NCBI GenBank assembly: GCA_031269335.1
Contig: JAISZI010000008.1
Coordinates: 1 to 46,054, forward strand
From: Puniceicoccales bacterium
Lineage (GTDB): Bacteria > Verrucomicrobiota > Verrucomicrobiia > Opitutales > UBA953
DNA length: 46,054 nucleotides
Reading direction: 5' to 3'
A model generated the notes under the pieces. That model was not told the origin of the DNA, did no database searches, and worked only from the letters and a program-made list of their open reading frames with translations. This document shows positions 27,601 to 34,136 of the stretch, piece after piece (position 1 is the first letter of the stretch; every line of letters begins with the position of its first letter). Made by a program: the position numbers and the translations under genes.

Positions 27601-28025
27601 GAACCAATAATCAATTTGCTGGCAGAAGAAGGCGCCCCCGTGCAGGAAGCAGTAAGTTTGAAGGTCGAATTGGGAAGCGTTGTCGTGAAGACAACTTGGT
27701 TATGGAAATGGTAGCCAACATCCGGCGGCGGTTGATAAGAAGGAGAGGTAAATTCGACCCAAGTCACACCATCCTCAAAGCCAACCGCATTGTCAGGAAT
27801 CGTGAAAAACGAAGAACAAGGCGTAACCATCCCCGCCTTAAACAAGGGAGCGACCGCAAAAACACCTCCGCCCGAGGCTACAGAAGTCACCGCCGAAAGC
27901 GAATCACAAGTCGAAAGCGACGAGGCACTCGCCAAAAGTGCTTTGTTCACGGACGCGGAGGCGGACGAGGAAGTGGGTGTGTCCGACTCAGACGGAGAGG
28001 AGGACGATGATGTGGTTGTACTCAT
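21657..28025 (-). CDS. Giant RHS/YD-repeat protein with variable C-terminal tip
   Basis: A 2122-residue protein from the ATG at 28025 (a frame extending to 28085 adds 20 residues with no support). Parts in order: Ser/Thr-rich low-complexity head without a Sec signal (1-65); beta-rich domain (about 70-205); Cys-rich linker (CECPCDCPD, about 200-260); an entry segment NGAVNPATGG with FGIPVALSFDYSN (about 265-300); about 1600 residues of YD/RHS repeats (e.g. FEYDDQKRVTTVTL, YDWRNRGISETNAIG, YEYDGFFRRTR); the core region ending NLYRYIMNNAISAFDAYG; then 154 unique residues (1969-2122). The usual DPxG-type boundary reads DAYG. The tip and downstream genes are AT-richer than the body. This is the architecture of a polymorphic toxin or a shell-forming surface protein; no secretion partner lies in the window. 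Confidence 0.9.
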   Translation of the reverse strand: MSTTTSSSSSPSESDTPTSSSASASVNKALLASASSLSTCDSLSAVTSVASGGGVFAVAPLFKAGMVTPCSSFFTIPDNAVGFEDGVTWVEFTSPSYQPPPDVGYHFHNQVVFTTTLPNSTFKLTASCTGAPSSASKLIIGSLDTPAETDPDRTELAIGESISISVPVPDAGTHYIEVIFDNEDSVTNDDGSQGVFRVESEDGCSFTLWDCASCDVTSSTPPYTPVPLPDGTCAWLVGSGSTGKEDCSPLCECPCDCPDTQSPVANGAVNPATGGASVSSAPLSATSFGIPVALSFDYSNLLNSTALVGANDTASLPAVNWLVSSSSRLLFLGENRICVLRGRTTTLWFYKVNGQWLSRFGAHYLLTQQGDGSFVLFNQGNDTSQHFNGQTTPTALPTDGLLISETLADGSATATCTYDGSGVLQNTTIGNGTISDTLTYTHSGGQLTAIVFTGQNGSRRVECTYYTADGDKGREGDLQTVIVKDGATSTAAVINKTYYRYYGTTGTDADVFAHAVKFVVESATWDKMTAVGLDPTTADNTTLAQYADLYFEYDDQKRVTTVTLAGGSQTYQFSYEKSIFWKDYNGWKTKTTITRPDNAVEIIFSNGYNQAMLRVLKDSADSNANAWYEGFTYNATGKIQLTVSSAAVDQIDEEWPWLFTIKADAGLVNENAWVAAGAAKDYLQGRFVRRGNSENGTRTKIEDYNYITRTVGDNVSVLQSAHTIYRSDASGGSAPAPTNFTYQFFTGTTQVQQRTTNFPTVPSSENGNDVGTQLIDVFDDKGRVIWKKNERGVITRFFYVDEVGALSQRIDDVDTSQVSDAPVGWETSAVFGLHLTTDFESDFLGRITLELAPTITAIVNGVATSVRPAKYTVYKDDTHEIWSAEGYATGSAGNYTFQTTSPVSITRADSGGKITDTITATYSGSGRPSPTDTFPQSSWLSWSHNEYNNIGQLTSTRDYFLIPASGDGVKNINYYETAFGYDNMGRQIRVQSPGGTITRTDLNVRDLQTATFIGTDDTGSSTDNMKQTVAFEYDNGEAGGNGLLTTKTLFEFALGDTAAQELNTTYTYDWRNRGISETNAIGTATIFAYGNQNNTIALEKHSNGTGGTLVAKSESLFDARGNLFREIKYSVTGGAAGTSLRTDYWRDEVGNIIKRRNAGQRIYTKTVFDGLNRDIKNYACYRADGEDDGPTNDVSADIVIEQVYSDYDAASNVIARHSYKRFHDASATAQGALNGPNGSAPKARISHAFFYFDPIGLALATADFGTNGGTVPSRPDSIPTSTATTPVTLQSYDSAGNLFEITDPEGKVKHIEYDALRRIIKNIENYDPSGATGNDKNKTTLRTYAPDGGDATLTLKNSVTGDQVTTWLYGTTLATDGIATSNLLSGKIFPDDTTAAPDRIFYTYTRQQLLKTKTDQNGTTHTFSYDAHLRPTTDAVTTLGRNVDGKVLRIEVTYDALDQDTDVVSFDAATGGNIVNAVQKKYNGFGQMINDAQEHVGAVTTNTLAVNNEYVSGANNCTTWLATTYPNYRTIEAVFDSVADEILGRPGSLFDSATGGVIATNSYLGKDDAVRVLYNEPNVQLTYLKQAGESTGDAGDQYNGLDRFGRIVDNRWATWTSPVADVDRIQYTYNKSSIRLTRANLVAAAQLNPVYLDELYSYDGLTQITDRELGQLSADNTSIVGTPTQEEGWQFDPAGNWLQYKEKDNGTDVIDQTRTHNEVNEIVSIDSSTSNVAFDPAGNMTTVPSDAAATQTPFTTIYDAWSRLVQVQGGPNNIDISYEYDGFFRRTRQLVTAGTAPSLDFYYNDQWKIVEERIIDTTGTAPYPVSKNIRAQYVYGVRDRNDLIFRDYAPDGVFANATRLYATSDAMLSTTALVDTTGTVTQRLNYTAFGIPTFLSPDFTTTTNTTDWQVLLHGEYYDLDTLWSNYGYRYYIVNNGRWTVRELLGERADINLYRYIMNNAISAFDAYGFEIPAFTFPSFPIAYSELLRVTEIYTLNYNVFCDCNKNYIGGELTQIDFGGSFTDYNGNGSSFGGRNSSEKRNGVRDLPEFEKPEPSYPHFYIYRVKFMLKSSVCETPTETIRYGIVAEYKRVEAKLGLGRPIDPTNLPFLRTTSINFCFGIRF

Positions 28026-28388
28026 AGTTGAATAGCGTTGAGAGTGAAAGATGTGTGACTGGGAAAGGAGCAGAAGGCGTGCCAAAGTGCGGATGCGTCG
28101 TCAATGCGTCGAAAAGTAGCACTGGCAGCGGTTCCGTCCGAAGCGGACACGTTAGGCGCAAACGACGACACGGGGCTGCTGCAAGCGGCGGCGGCAAAAG
28201 GGAAGTCAAAGGTCATTGTGCGGATAGTGCTCATCGGAGAGCACCGTTAAAAAAGGAATCTCGTAAATTGCGCAAGTATTTTTTTCAAAAATTTTCAGTG
28301 CCAGCGCGGGCGGCGGGGAGGGGGCATCCGCCGATTCCGCTACGCTTCACTGCCGGTTATTCACGTTATCCCCCTTCGGGGGAGCGAA
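28026..28388. other. Gap between RHS gene and argS
   Basis: No convincing gene. The left part (28026-28260) is the upstream region of the RHS gene; I see no clear sigma-70 promoter on the - strand. An A/T-rich patch occupies 28242-28300. The right end carries a palindromic dispersed repeat that abuts the argS stop codon. Confidence 0.5.
28322..28383 (-). repeat. Palindromic dispersed repeat, copy 4
   Basis: On the - strand: cap hairpin CCCCCGAAGGGGG, then ATAACGTGAATAACCGGCAG, TGAAGCGTAGCGGAATCGGC and GGATGCC. It is nearly identical to copy 2 at 18.65 kb but in opposite orientation, and begins a few bases after the argS stop, where its GC-rich cap could also work as a terminator. Confidence 0.75.
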
Positions 28389-30173
28389 TTACATGCGTTC
28401 GAGCGGTTCGATGCCGAGGAGGTGCAGTCCGGTGGAAAGGATGTCGGCGGTGCGGGCGCAGAGGAAGAGGCGTTTGGCGCGGATGTCGGGGGCATCAACG
28501 AGGACTTTATCGGCGTTGTTGAAGGCACTGTAAGCACTGGCGATTTCGTAGAGGCTGGAACAGAGGAAGTGGGGGCGCAGCTCGGAACAGGCTTGTTCGA
28601 GAGCGGCGGGGAAGGCGAGGAGTTTGCGAGCGAGGGCGATTTCGGTGGGCGTTTCGAGCGGGGCGCGGTCTGCGGAAGCAGGGGAAACGGCGGGGAGGGA
28701 GGCGTCCGCCTTGCGGAAGATGGAGCGGATGCGGGCGATGGCGTAGAGGAGGTAGGGGGCGGTGTTACCCTCGAAGGCGAGAAGTTTTTTCCATGAGAAA
28801 GCGTAGTCGAGGATGCGGTTTTGGGAGAGGTCGGCATAGCGGACCGCAGCGATGCCGACGGTTTTGGCAATATGGAGGCGTTCGTCGGGGGGGAGGTCTG
28901 GATTTTTTTCGTCAATGATGGCGGAGGCGCGTTCGATGGCTTCATCGAGGAGGGTTTTTAGGCGGAGCGGATCGCCTGATTTTGTTTTAATAGCGCGCCC
29001 GTCTTCGCCGAGGATGGTGCCGAACCAGACGTGGCGCAGCGTGGGGAGGGTGCGTCCGGTGGCGTTAAACCATTTTTGGGCGGTGAGAAAAAGTTGTTGA
29101 AAGTGGTCTTGTTGGCGGGCGTCGGTGACATAGACGCATTCGTCGGCATGGAAATGATCGAGGCGGTAGAGAATAGTGGCGAGGTCGGTGGAAGCATAAT
29201 TTGAACCACCGTCTTTTTTACGGATAATAAAGGGTTGGGGAGGGGTGGAGGTGCGGGAGAAACGCGGATGTTCGTCGTGCCAGACGACGAGGGCGCCGTC
29301 ACTTTCTTCGGCGAGACCGGTGGCGGTGAGTTCGTGATAGATGCGGGCGACTTTATCTTGATAGAAGGATTCGCCAAGGGTGACGTCGGGGTGGATGTTG
29401 AGCAGATCGTAAATTTCTTGAAATGCGGAGGTTGAGATAGAGACGATGCGGTGCCAAAGGGCGGTGTTGGCGGGGTCGCCTGTTTGGAGTTTGACGAGTT
29501 CGGCGCGGGCGGCATCGAGTCCGGCGGGGTCTGCCTTTGTGAGGGCGGAGCCTTCTTTGTAGAGGCGTTCGATGTCGTCAAGCGAGAGTGTCTCCGGCTG
29601 GGCGGCGGAGCGTTTGAGGGCGAAAAGGAGGATTCCGAAGTTGGTTCCCCAGTCGCCGATATGATTGTCGCGCACAAGGTTAGCACCGCAGAATTGGAGC
29701 AAGCGGGCGATGGCTTCGCCAATTATCATCGGGCGAAGGTGCCCGACGTGCATTTGTTTGGCGGTATTGGCGGAGGGATAATCAATGACGACACGCCGAC
29801 CGGCGTAGAATGCGGATGCGCCAGCGCGGATGGCGTCGGGCGAAGCGTGTTGGGCAAGCCATTCGTCGAGAAATTTTGGGGTAAATTTGAAGTTAATGAA
29901 ACCCGGACCGGCGATTTCGGCGGAAAAGAAAGCCGGCGCGCAGGCAGTTTCTTTTTCAAGGGTGCTGAGGAGGGCAGCGGCGAGGGCGCGTGGATTCGCA
30001 CGGGAAGATTTGGCGAAAGGGAGAACGCCGTTGGACTGGTAGTCGCCGAAACGCGGGTCGGCGGGTCGGATTTCCGGGTCGAAGTTTTGCGCACCGTTGA
30101 AACACGGTGTAGCGGCGGCAGCGGTGCGCAGGAGGGCGTCAAGCTCGCGAACGGGATTGAACCAAGGTGTCAT
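28389..30173 (-). CDS. argS: Arginyl-tRNA synthetase
   Basis: A 594-residue class I aminoacyl-tRNA synthetase charging tRNA-Arg. It has the ArgS N-terminal additional domain (1-120, with GPGFINFKF), the catalytic core beginning DYPSANTAKQMHVGHLRPMI with the HIGH-type motif HVGHL at 142-146, a characteristic YASTDLATILYRL block, a KTKSGDPLRLKTLLDEA segment in the KMSKS region, and a DALR-type anticodon-binding domain ending LLGIEPLERM. A phosphatase gene lies 33 bases upstream on the same strand; the RHS gene lies 363 bases downstream. Confidence 0.96.
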   Translation of the reverse strand: MTPWFNPVRELDALLRTAAAATPCFNGAQNFDPEIRPADPRFGDYQSNGVLPFAKSSRANPRALAAALLSTLEKETACAPAFFSAEIAGPGFINFKFTPKFLDEWLAQHASPDAIRAGASAFYAGRRVVIDYPSANTAKQMHVGHLRPMIIGEAIARLLQFCGANLVRDNHIGDWGTNFGILLFALKRSAAQPETLSLDDIERLYKEGSALTKADPAGLDAARAELVKLQTGDPANTALWHRIVSISTSAFQEIYDLLNIHPDVTLGESFYQDKVARIYHELTATGLAEESDGALVVWHDEHPRFSRTSTPPQPFIIRKKDGGSNYASTDLATILYRLDHFHADECVYVTDARQQDHFQQLFLTAQKWFNATGRTLPTLRHVWFGTILGEDGRAIKTKSGDPLRLKTLLDEAIERASAIIDEKNPDLPPDERLHIAKTVGIAAVRYADLSQNRILDYAFSWKKLLAFEGNTAPYLLYAIARIRSIFRKADASLPAVSPASADRAPLETPTEIALARKLLAFPAALEQACSELRPHFLCSSLYEIASAYSAFNNADKVLVDAPDIRAKRLFLCARTADILSTGLHLLGIEPLERM

Positions 30174-30206
30174 GGGGAATGCAGGAAAGGAGGAAGGCGG
30201 CGGGCG

Positions 30207-30647
30207 TCAAGCAAGGGCAACGGCGACGACGTCGAGCAGGGCGAGCGTCTTTTTTTCTAATTTCGGCAATTGAAGCGCGGGTTCGCCGGCATCAACATCG
30301 TCGATGTGCCAGAACTCAATGCGTTGAGACCACCCCGGGTGAAGGTGCTCAAGCAAAGGACGGTGCTCGGCTTCTTTGAGCGCGACAACATGAGCGGCGA
30401 CGGCGAGGTCCTCGTTTGCTAACTGGCGAGGGCGCAAGGAAGTATGCGTGAGCGGAATGTCGCGTTCGCGAAGGGCGAACACCGTGTTCGGCGAGATTCG
30501 TTCCGGAAAATCTCGCACAAGATGGACGGCGAGACCGCGCGAAAACGCCCTTGTCGGCAGGTTGAGACGACACGCATGAAAATTGAACACTGCCTCGGCG
30601 AAACGGCTCCGGTAATAATTCCCCGTGCACAGAAAAAGAACTTGCAT
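30207..30647 (-). CDS. Low-molecular-weight protein-tyrosine phosphatase family protein
   Basis: A 146-residue protein from the ATG at 30647 (MQVLFLCTGNYYRSRFAE); an upstream start at 30707 would add 20 non-family residues before the active-site strand. The phosphate loop C-x5-R is CTGNYYR with nucleophile Cys7 and Arg13, followed by Ser14. A later acidic loop IDDVDAGEP is in the place of the usual Asp-Pro general acid. The family dephosphorylates protein tyrosines (for example in capsule control) or arsenate. It lies just before argS. The glycosyltransferase genes nearby are suggestive but on a separate transcript. Confidence 0.8.
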   Translation of the reverse strand: MQVLFLCTGNYYRSRFAEAVFNFHACRLNLPTRAFSRGLAVHLVRDFPERISPNTVFALRERDIPLTHTSLRPRQLANEDLAVAAHVVALKEAEHRPLLEHLHPGWSQRIEFWHIDDVDAGEPALQLPKLEKKTLALLDVVAVALA

Positions 30648-30816
30648 TGCGGCGAAAATGAGGAGATGGCGGAAACTGGAAAGCGTAAAAAAAGGCTGTC
30701 GCCGCACGATAGTTTTTTGGGAATTGCCAACAGCGTGCGGCTGCGCAAGGTGTCAGGCAGATTTTACGAAATTTCTCGCTCTGAACACGCTTTTGATGAC
30801 GTCTTTTGTGCCGCAA

Positions 30817-30891
30817 GTCCCCATAGTTCAATGGATAGAACAGCAGTTTCCTAAACTGTTGATCCAAGTTCGATTCTTGGTGGGGACGCCA
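30817..30891 (+). tRNA. tRNA-Arg (anticodon CCT)
   Basis: Acceptor GTCCCCA (30817-30823) pairs with TGGGGAC; an encoded CCA ends at 30891. The anticodon stem GCAGT/ACTGT holds loop TTCCTAA (anticodon CCT, codon AGG), and the T arm is CCAAG-TTCGATT-CTTGG. The D arm TTC-AATGGATA-GAA fits. Confidence 0.95.
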
Positions 30892-30927
30892 GGCGTAATA
30901 ATGTGAGTCCGGCTTGCCGCGAAAGTC

Positions 30928-30956
30928 TTGACATTTGTTACGATTCGGGAATTTAG
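30928..30956 (+). promoter_or_regulatory. Candidate sigma-70 promoter for the GT2 gene
   Basis: A perfect -35 TTGACA (30928-30933) lies 17 bases before a poor -10 candidate ATTTAG (30951-30956). It is placed between tRNA-Arg and the small ORF/GT2 pair, pointing the right way. Only the -35 is convincing. Confidence 0.35.
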
Positions 30957-30966
30957 GACGGAATCC

Positions 30967-31119
30967 ATGACTATTCCACTAAAAGAAGTAAAAGTTCCCT
31001 ATGCGCCGGCGAACGTGAAAGAAAGTTCGCCGAACCCGCGTTTATCTCGCGCATTGGCGGGTGTGCCTCGCCCGATTCTTTCAGGATTTCAGCGTTTCGG
31101 AGGAAGTTTTTATGAATAA
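30967..31119 (+). CDS. Possible 50-residue leader ORF overlapping GT2
   Basis: ATG at 30967 opens a 50-residue frame whose last 8 bases overlap the start of the GT2 gene (31112). The peptide (MTIPLKEVKVPYAPANVKES at the start) is polar and proline-rich without a recognised family. The overlap could couple translation, but the GT2 gene has its own Shine-Dalgarno sequence, so this may be incidental. Confidence 0.25.
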   Translation: MTIPLKEVKVPYAPANVKESSPNPRLSRALAGVPRPILSGFQRFGGSFYE

Positions 31120-32161
31120 AAATGAATCGCCAAATAAAACGGTGGTTAGACCGGACATCCGGTGTTCGTTTTGTATTTTTACCTATAATCAGGAGCGTTA
31201 TATTGAAGCGACGATGAAAAGTGCGCTCGCGCAAACCTACGATAAAGAGATGGAAATTATTATTTCAGACGATTGTTCTAATGACGGGACCTTTGAAGTC
31301 GTGCGGCGGATTGCCGCCGATTACAAAGGGACAAAAACGATAGTGTTAAATCGCAATGAAAAGAACATGGGCATCGCTGGAAATGTAAACAAATGTTTCG
31401 AGCTTGCCCGTGGCGAGTGGCTCGTGATGTCTGGCGGAGACGATATTTCTAAACCGGAACGCGTGGCGACGCTTATGTGTGCCGTGGAGAAAGACGCTAA
31501 ACTGCGGGCGATTTGTTCAGAAGTTGATTTTATTGACGAAGACGGGGCCGTATTAAAAGACAGACGGCAGACAAAGCGGAATCAACGGAATCGCAATTAT
31601 TATTTTAACCGGTATTTTAACGAGGCGACTTTCGCGCAAATAATTCGAGTTTATGACTTGAATTATTTCGGTCTTTTACTCGGGGCAGCGTCGGCGTGGC
31701 ACCGTGATGTTTTTCACAAATGGGGCGCCCTTCCCTCTGATCTTGCGTGGGAAGACGTCGTGCTTTCGTGTCGGGCGAGGATGTTGGGGAAAGTTGTTTT
31801 TCTTCCCGTTCCATTGCTCTTTTATCGTAAATACTGGAAGGCGCGGGCTGTGTCTAAAAAAGACCCGGAAAAGTGCAAATTGAATTATGCGCGAAACGCG
31901 AGATTCCTCGACGTTTGCGCCGACGAAATTGGGGGGGGGGATCGCCGCGCAGCTAAAAACCTGCGGAAAACAGCACGTTTATTTCGGAGCTTGGCAAACT
32001 GGGAAAAAATTAGTTTTGGGGACAAAATAAAAACGATTTTCTATTACGGTCGACATCATTGGCGAAAACTTTTTGTCGCATCAATCCCTTTTAAGTTAAA
32101 GATGATTTACGCCGCACTCACCGATAAAATTTCACGGAAAAAAAGGATTGAAATTTCCTAA
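31112..32161 (+). CDS. Family 2 glycosyltransferase with an internal G10 tract
   Basis: A 349-residue GT-A fold enzyme. The ATG at 31112 has GGAGGAAG 5-12 bases upstream. Residues 18-30 (CSFCIFTYNQERY) start the nucleotide-sugar domain; SDDCSNDGT (52-60) and GGDD (108-111) supply the metal and nucleotide contacts; WEDVVL (213-218) gives the catalytic acid region. The C-terminal 70 residues are basic and hydrophobic, probably membrane-associated. It probably adds a sugar to LOS, O-antigen or another surface glycan. Ten consecutive G at 31931-31940 encode Gly274-276. Loss or gain of one G would shift the last 70 or so residues. Confidence 0.9.
   Translation: MNKNESPNKTVVRPDIRCSFCIFTYNQERYIEATMKSALAQTYDKEMEIIISDDCSNDGTFEVVRRIAADYKGTKTIVLNRNEKNMGIAGNVNKCFELARGEWLVMSGGDDISKPERVATLMCAVEKDAKLRAICSEVDFIDEDGAVLKDRRQTKRNQRNRNYYFNRYFNEATFAQIIRVYDLNYFGLLLGAASAWHRDVFHKWGALPSDLAWEDVVLSCRARMLGKVVFLPVPLLFYRKYWKARAVSKKDPEKCKLNYARNARFLDVCADEIGGGDRRAAKNLRKTARLFRSLANWEKISFGDKIKTIFYYGRHHWRKLFVASIPFKLKMIYAALTDKISRKKRIEIS
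31931..31940 (+). repeat. Homopolymeric G10 tract within GT2
   Basis: Ten G in a row inside the coding frame (Gly-Gly-Gly and the first base of Asp). Tracts of this length are known hot spots for slipped-strand mispairing in surface-glycan genes of other bacteria; here the tract is in the 'on' (full-length) register. Confidence 0.85.
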
Positions 32162-32185
32162 TACGCACGACGGTGAAGTCTTTTA

Positions 32186-33286
32186 TCAAATTTCTTTTCG
32201 CAAAATTTTGTTATAGAGAGCGAACGTGTTTGCGGCGAAAACGTCTGGTGTATAAAGGCGGGACGCGGCGGTATAAGCGGCGGCAGATAGCGTTTTAACC
32301 GGTTGGGAATCATAGAGAAAGGAATTTATCGTATTGGCAAGTGCGGTGGGATTTGCCGGCGGGATCAAGGTGCCCAGAGAGCCTTGTTGGAGAATGTCTG
32401 GGAAGGAACCTGCATTAGTGGCAAAAACGGGAGTTTGCATCGCCATGCCTTCGATGAGGACGAGGCCGAAAGGTTCGTTATCGGAAAGAACGAGTTGCGC
32501 TTCGGCGGCGCGGATAAAACGCAGTATATCCTGGCGGAAGCCTGTGAAATGGACGCGCGGGGCGATGCCGGTTTTAACGGCGAGCGTTTTGAGTTTTTTA
32601 TAGAAAATTCTTTTTTGCCGAATATCGCCGACAATAAGAACGTGCACGTCGGGGTGGGTGAAGAGTATTTCCGGAAGGGCGTTAAAAAATAGTTCGTGTC
32701 CTTTTTCCGGGGAGACGCGTCCGGGAAAAACGAGGAGGCGTGCGTCGGGAGAAACGCCTATTTCTGCGCGAATTTGCGCGGCGAGTTTTTCCTTGGGAAT
32801 ACTGGCGATTGGCGAGAAAAAAGCATTGGTTGCATTAGGAATAGTATAGAGACGTTCTTCGGGAACGCCCAACTTTTTATAGAAGCGTGTAACATGGGCG
32901 GATATAGAAACGAGCACCCCGACTTTAGCCGCCGCGTGATAGACGGGGGAATCTTTCAAGAGGTGGAGATGCGAGATGAGGGGCAGTTTTGTTTTTTTAT
33001 GAATTTTAAGACCGATGCGGGCCGCTCCCGTTAGATGGGTGTGGATAATATCAATGGCATTTTTTTCAGCCCATTTTGCAAGGCGGCGGGCGGCGAGAAG
33101 ACTGTTTACAGGAATGGGCACGACGGGCAGCCCTATTTCTTTGAAACGCCGTCCAAGAATGCTGTTTCTTTTGACCGCTAAAAAGGATTGGCAGCCTTCT
33201 GTATTGCGGAGTGTGGAAGCGAGAGTGAGGACAAGTTGCTCGGTTCCTGCGAAGTGGCGTGTGGAAACGATGTGTAGAATTTTCAT
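32186..33286 (-). CDS. Family 4 glycosyltransferase
   Basis: A 366-residue GT-B retaining glycosyltransferase. The N-terminal acceptor domain begins MKILHIVSTRHFAGTEQLVL (Gly-rich loop), with HTHLTGAARIG and the strand LPLISHLH. The C-terminal nucleotide-sugar domain has FPGRVSPEKGHELFF and the E-x7-E motif EPFGLVLIE, which binds the donor sugar. The role is probably surface polysaccharide or LOS assembly. It is the last gene of a leftward run (guaA, HIT protein, GT25, GT4) and converges with the GT2 gene across only 24 bases; no terminator hairpin is visible there. Confidence 0.92.
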   Translation of the reverse strand: MKILHIVSTRHFAGTEQLVLTLASTLRNTEGCQSFLAVKRNSILGRRFKEIGLPVVPIPVNSLLAARRLAKWAEKNAIDIIHTHLTGAARIGLKIHKKTKLPLISHLHLLKDSPVYHAAAKVGVLVSISAHVTRFYKKLGVPEERLYTIPNATNAFFSPIASIPKEKLAAQIRAEIGVSPDARLLVFPGRVSPEKGHELFFNALPEILFTHPDVHVLIVGDIRQKRIFYKKLKTLAVKTGIAPRVHFTGFRQDILRFIRAAEAQLVLSDNEPFGLVLIEGMAMQTPVFATNAGSFPDILQQGSLGTLIPPANPTALANTINSFLYDSQPVKTLSAAAYTAASRLYTPDVFAANTFALYNKILRKEI

Positions 33287-33341
33287 TGGACGTAAAAAGA
33301 AGCGGACGAAATGGGGCGGAAGGAGGTTTCCTTGCGCGGAA

Positions 33342-34136
33342 TTAAACTTCCATGCGGAGGCATGTTTTCAAGACGGTCGCCGTGCCATGTTTTCGGATTG
33401 CATGGTAACAGGCAGAGGCGTTGTAACCGCATTTATAAAGAAAAGGAGCGAAGCGGCGGCGAGGGTATTTTTGGAGGTCTCCGCGGTTGCCGCCTACTGT
33501 AACAATGTCGCTATTAAATTCGGGAGAAAGAGAAACGGCGAGCGGGAGGAGAGCTTTGAAGGAGACACCAGTTTTCCAATACCGTTGCAGGGCGGTGTCA
33601 ACGGGGACGCCGAAGGCAGAGGTGGTCGCGAGAAGTTTTGCGGCGGCGGTGGCAGTGATGGCTTGAGCGACTGTGCCGGAGGGAATTTCAAAATAATCTG
33701 CGAGGTGCCAACGGGGGTTATCGGCAGGTTTGATTTTGTTAAATAGGAGATAATTTTGGCGTTTAGTCCAGAGTTTCACTGCTTCCCAGTGTCCGGCGGT
33801 GGCGGCGAGAATGGCGGGGATTTCCGAAAATTCTTTGGAGAGAATGACGTCGTCTTCAAGAATGATCGCTCCGTCCCAGCCGGCATCGAGGATGCGTTGC
33901 CAGGCGCGGCGGTGGCTTAGGAAACAGCCTATCTCGCCGAGACTTAGGGTGCGTTTGAATTGGTGGCGGTTGAGTTCGGGGGAATAGGCATCGGCGGCGA
34001 AAGAGGCACCGGCGGAGCGACCGTCCACGGCGGGGAGGCGTTCCCAAGCGAGGTTGAGGGCGTTGAGCTGCGCGGCGGTTCGCGCAAGGCGTTCGGGGGA
34101 ACAATCGAGATTAATGACGAGGATGCCGAATTTCAT
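33342..34136 (-). CDS. Family 25 glycosyltransferase (LOS/LPS type)
   Basis: A 264-residue protein of the LPS/LOS glycosyltransferase family 25, whose best known members add galactose or glucose to lipooligosaccharide. Signatures in order: ILVINLDCSPERLARTAAQL (1-25), LPAVDGR, LSLGEIGCFLSHRRAWQRI (64-82), and the acidic LEDDV (93-97) that binds the metal and nucleotide sugar. The C-terminal third has PVDTALQRYW followed by a basic tail. Its ATG overlaps the stop of the HIT gene (ATGA), and GT4 follows after 55 bases. Confidence 0.9.
   Translation of the reverse strand: MKFGILVINLDCSPERLARTAAQLNALNLAWERLPAVDGRSAGASFAADAYSPELNRHQFKRTLSLGEIGCFLSHRRAWQRILDAGWDGAIILEDDVILSKEFSEIPAILAATAGHWEAVKLWTKRQNYLLFNKIKPADNPRWHLADYFEIPSGTVAQAITATAAAKLLATTSAFGVPVDTALQRYWKTGVSFKALLPLAVSLSPEFNSDIVTVGGNRGDLQKYPRRRFAPFLYKCGYNASACYHAIRKHGTATVLKTCLRMEV

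Noticed and set aside
30817-32161. Integration of a mobile element at tRNA-Arg
   Set aside because: No integrase gene and no repeat of the tRNA 3' end was found downstream; the tRNA is intact and simply precedes the glycosyltransferase gene.
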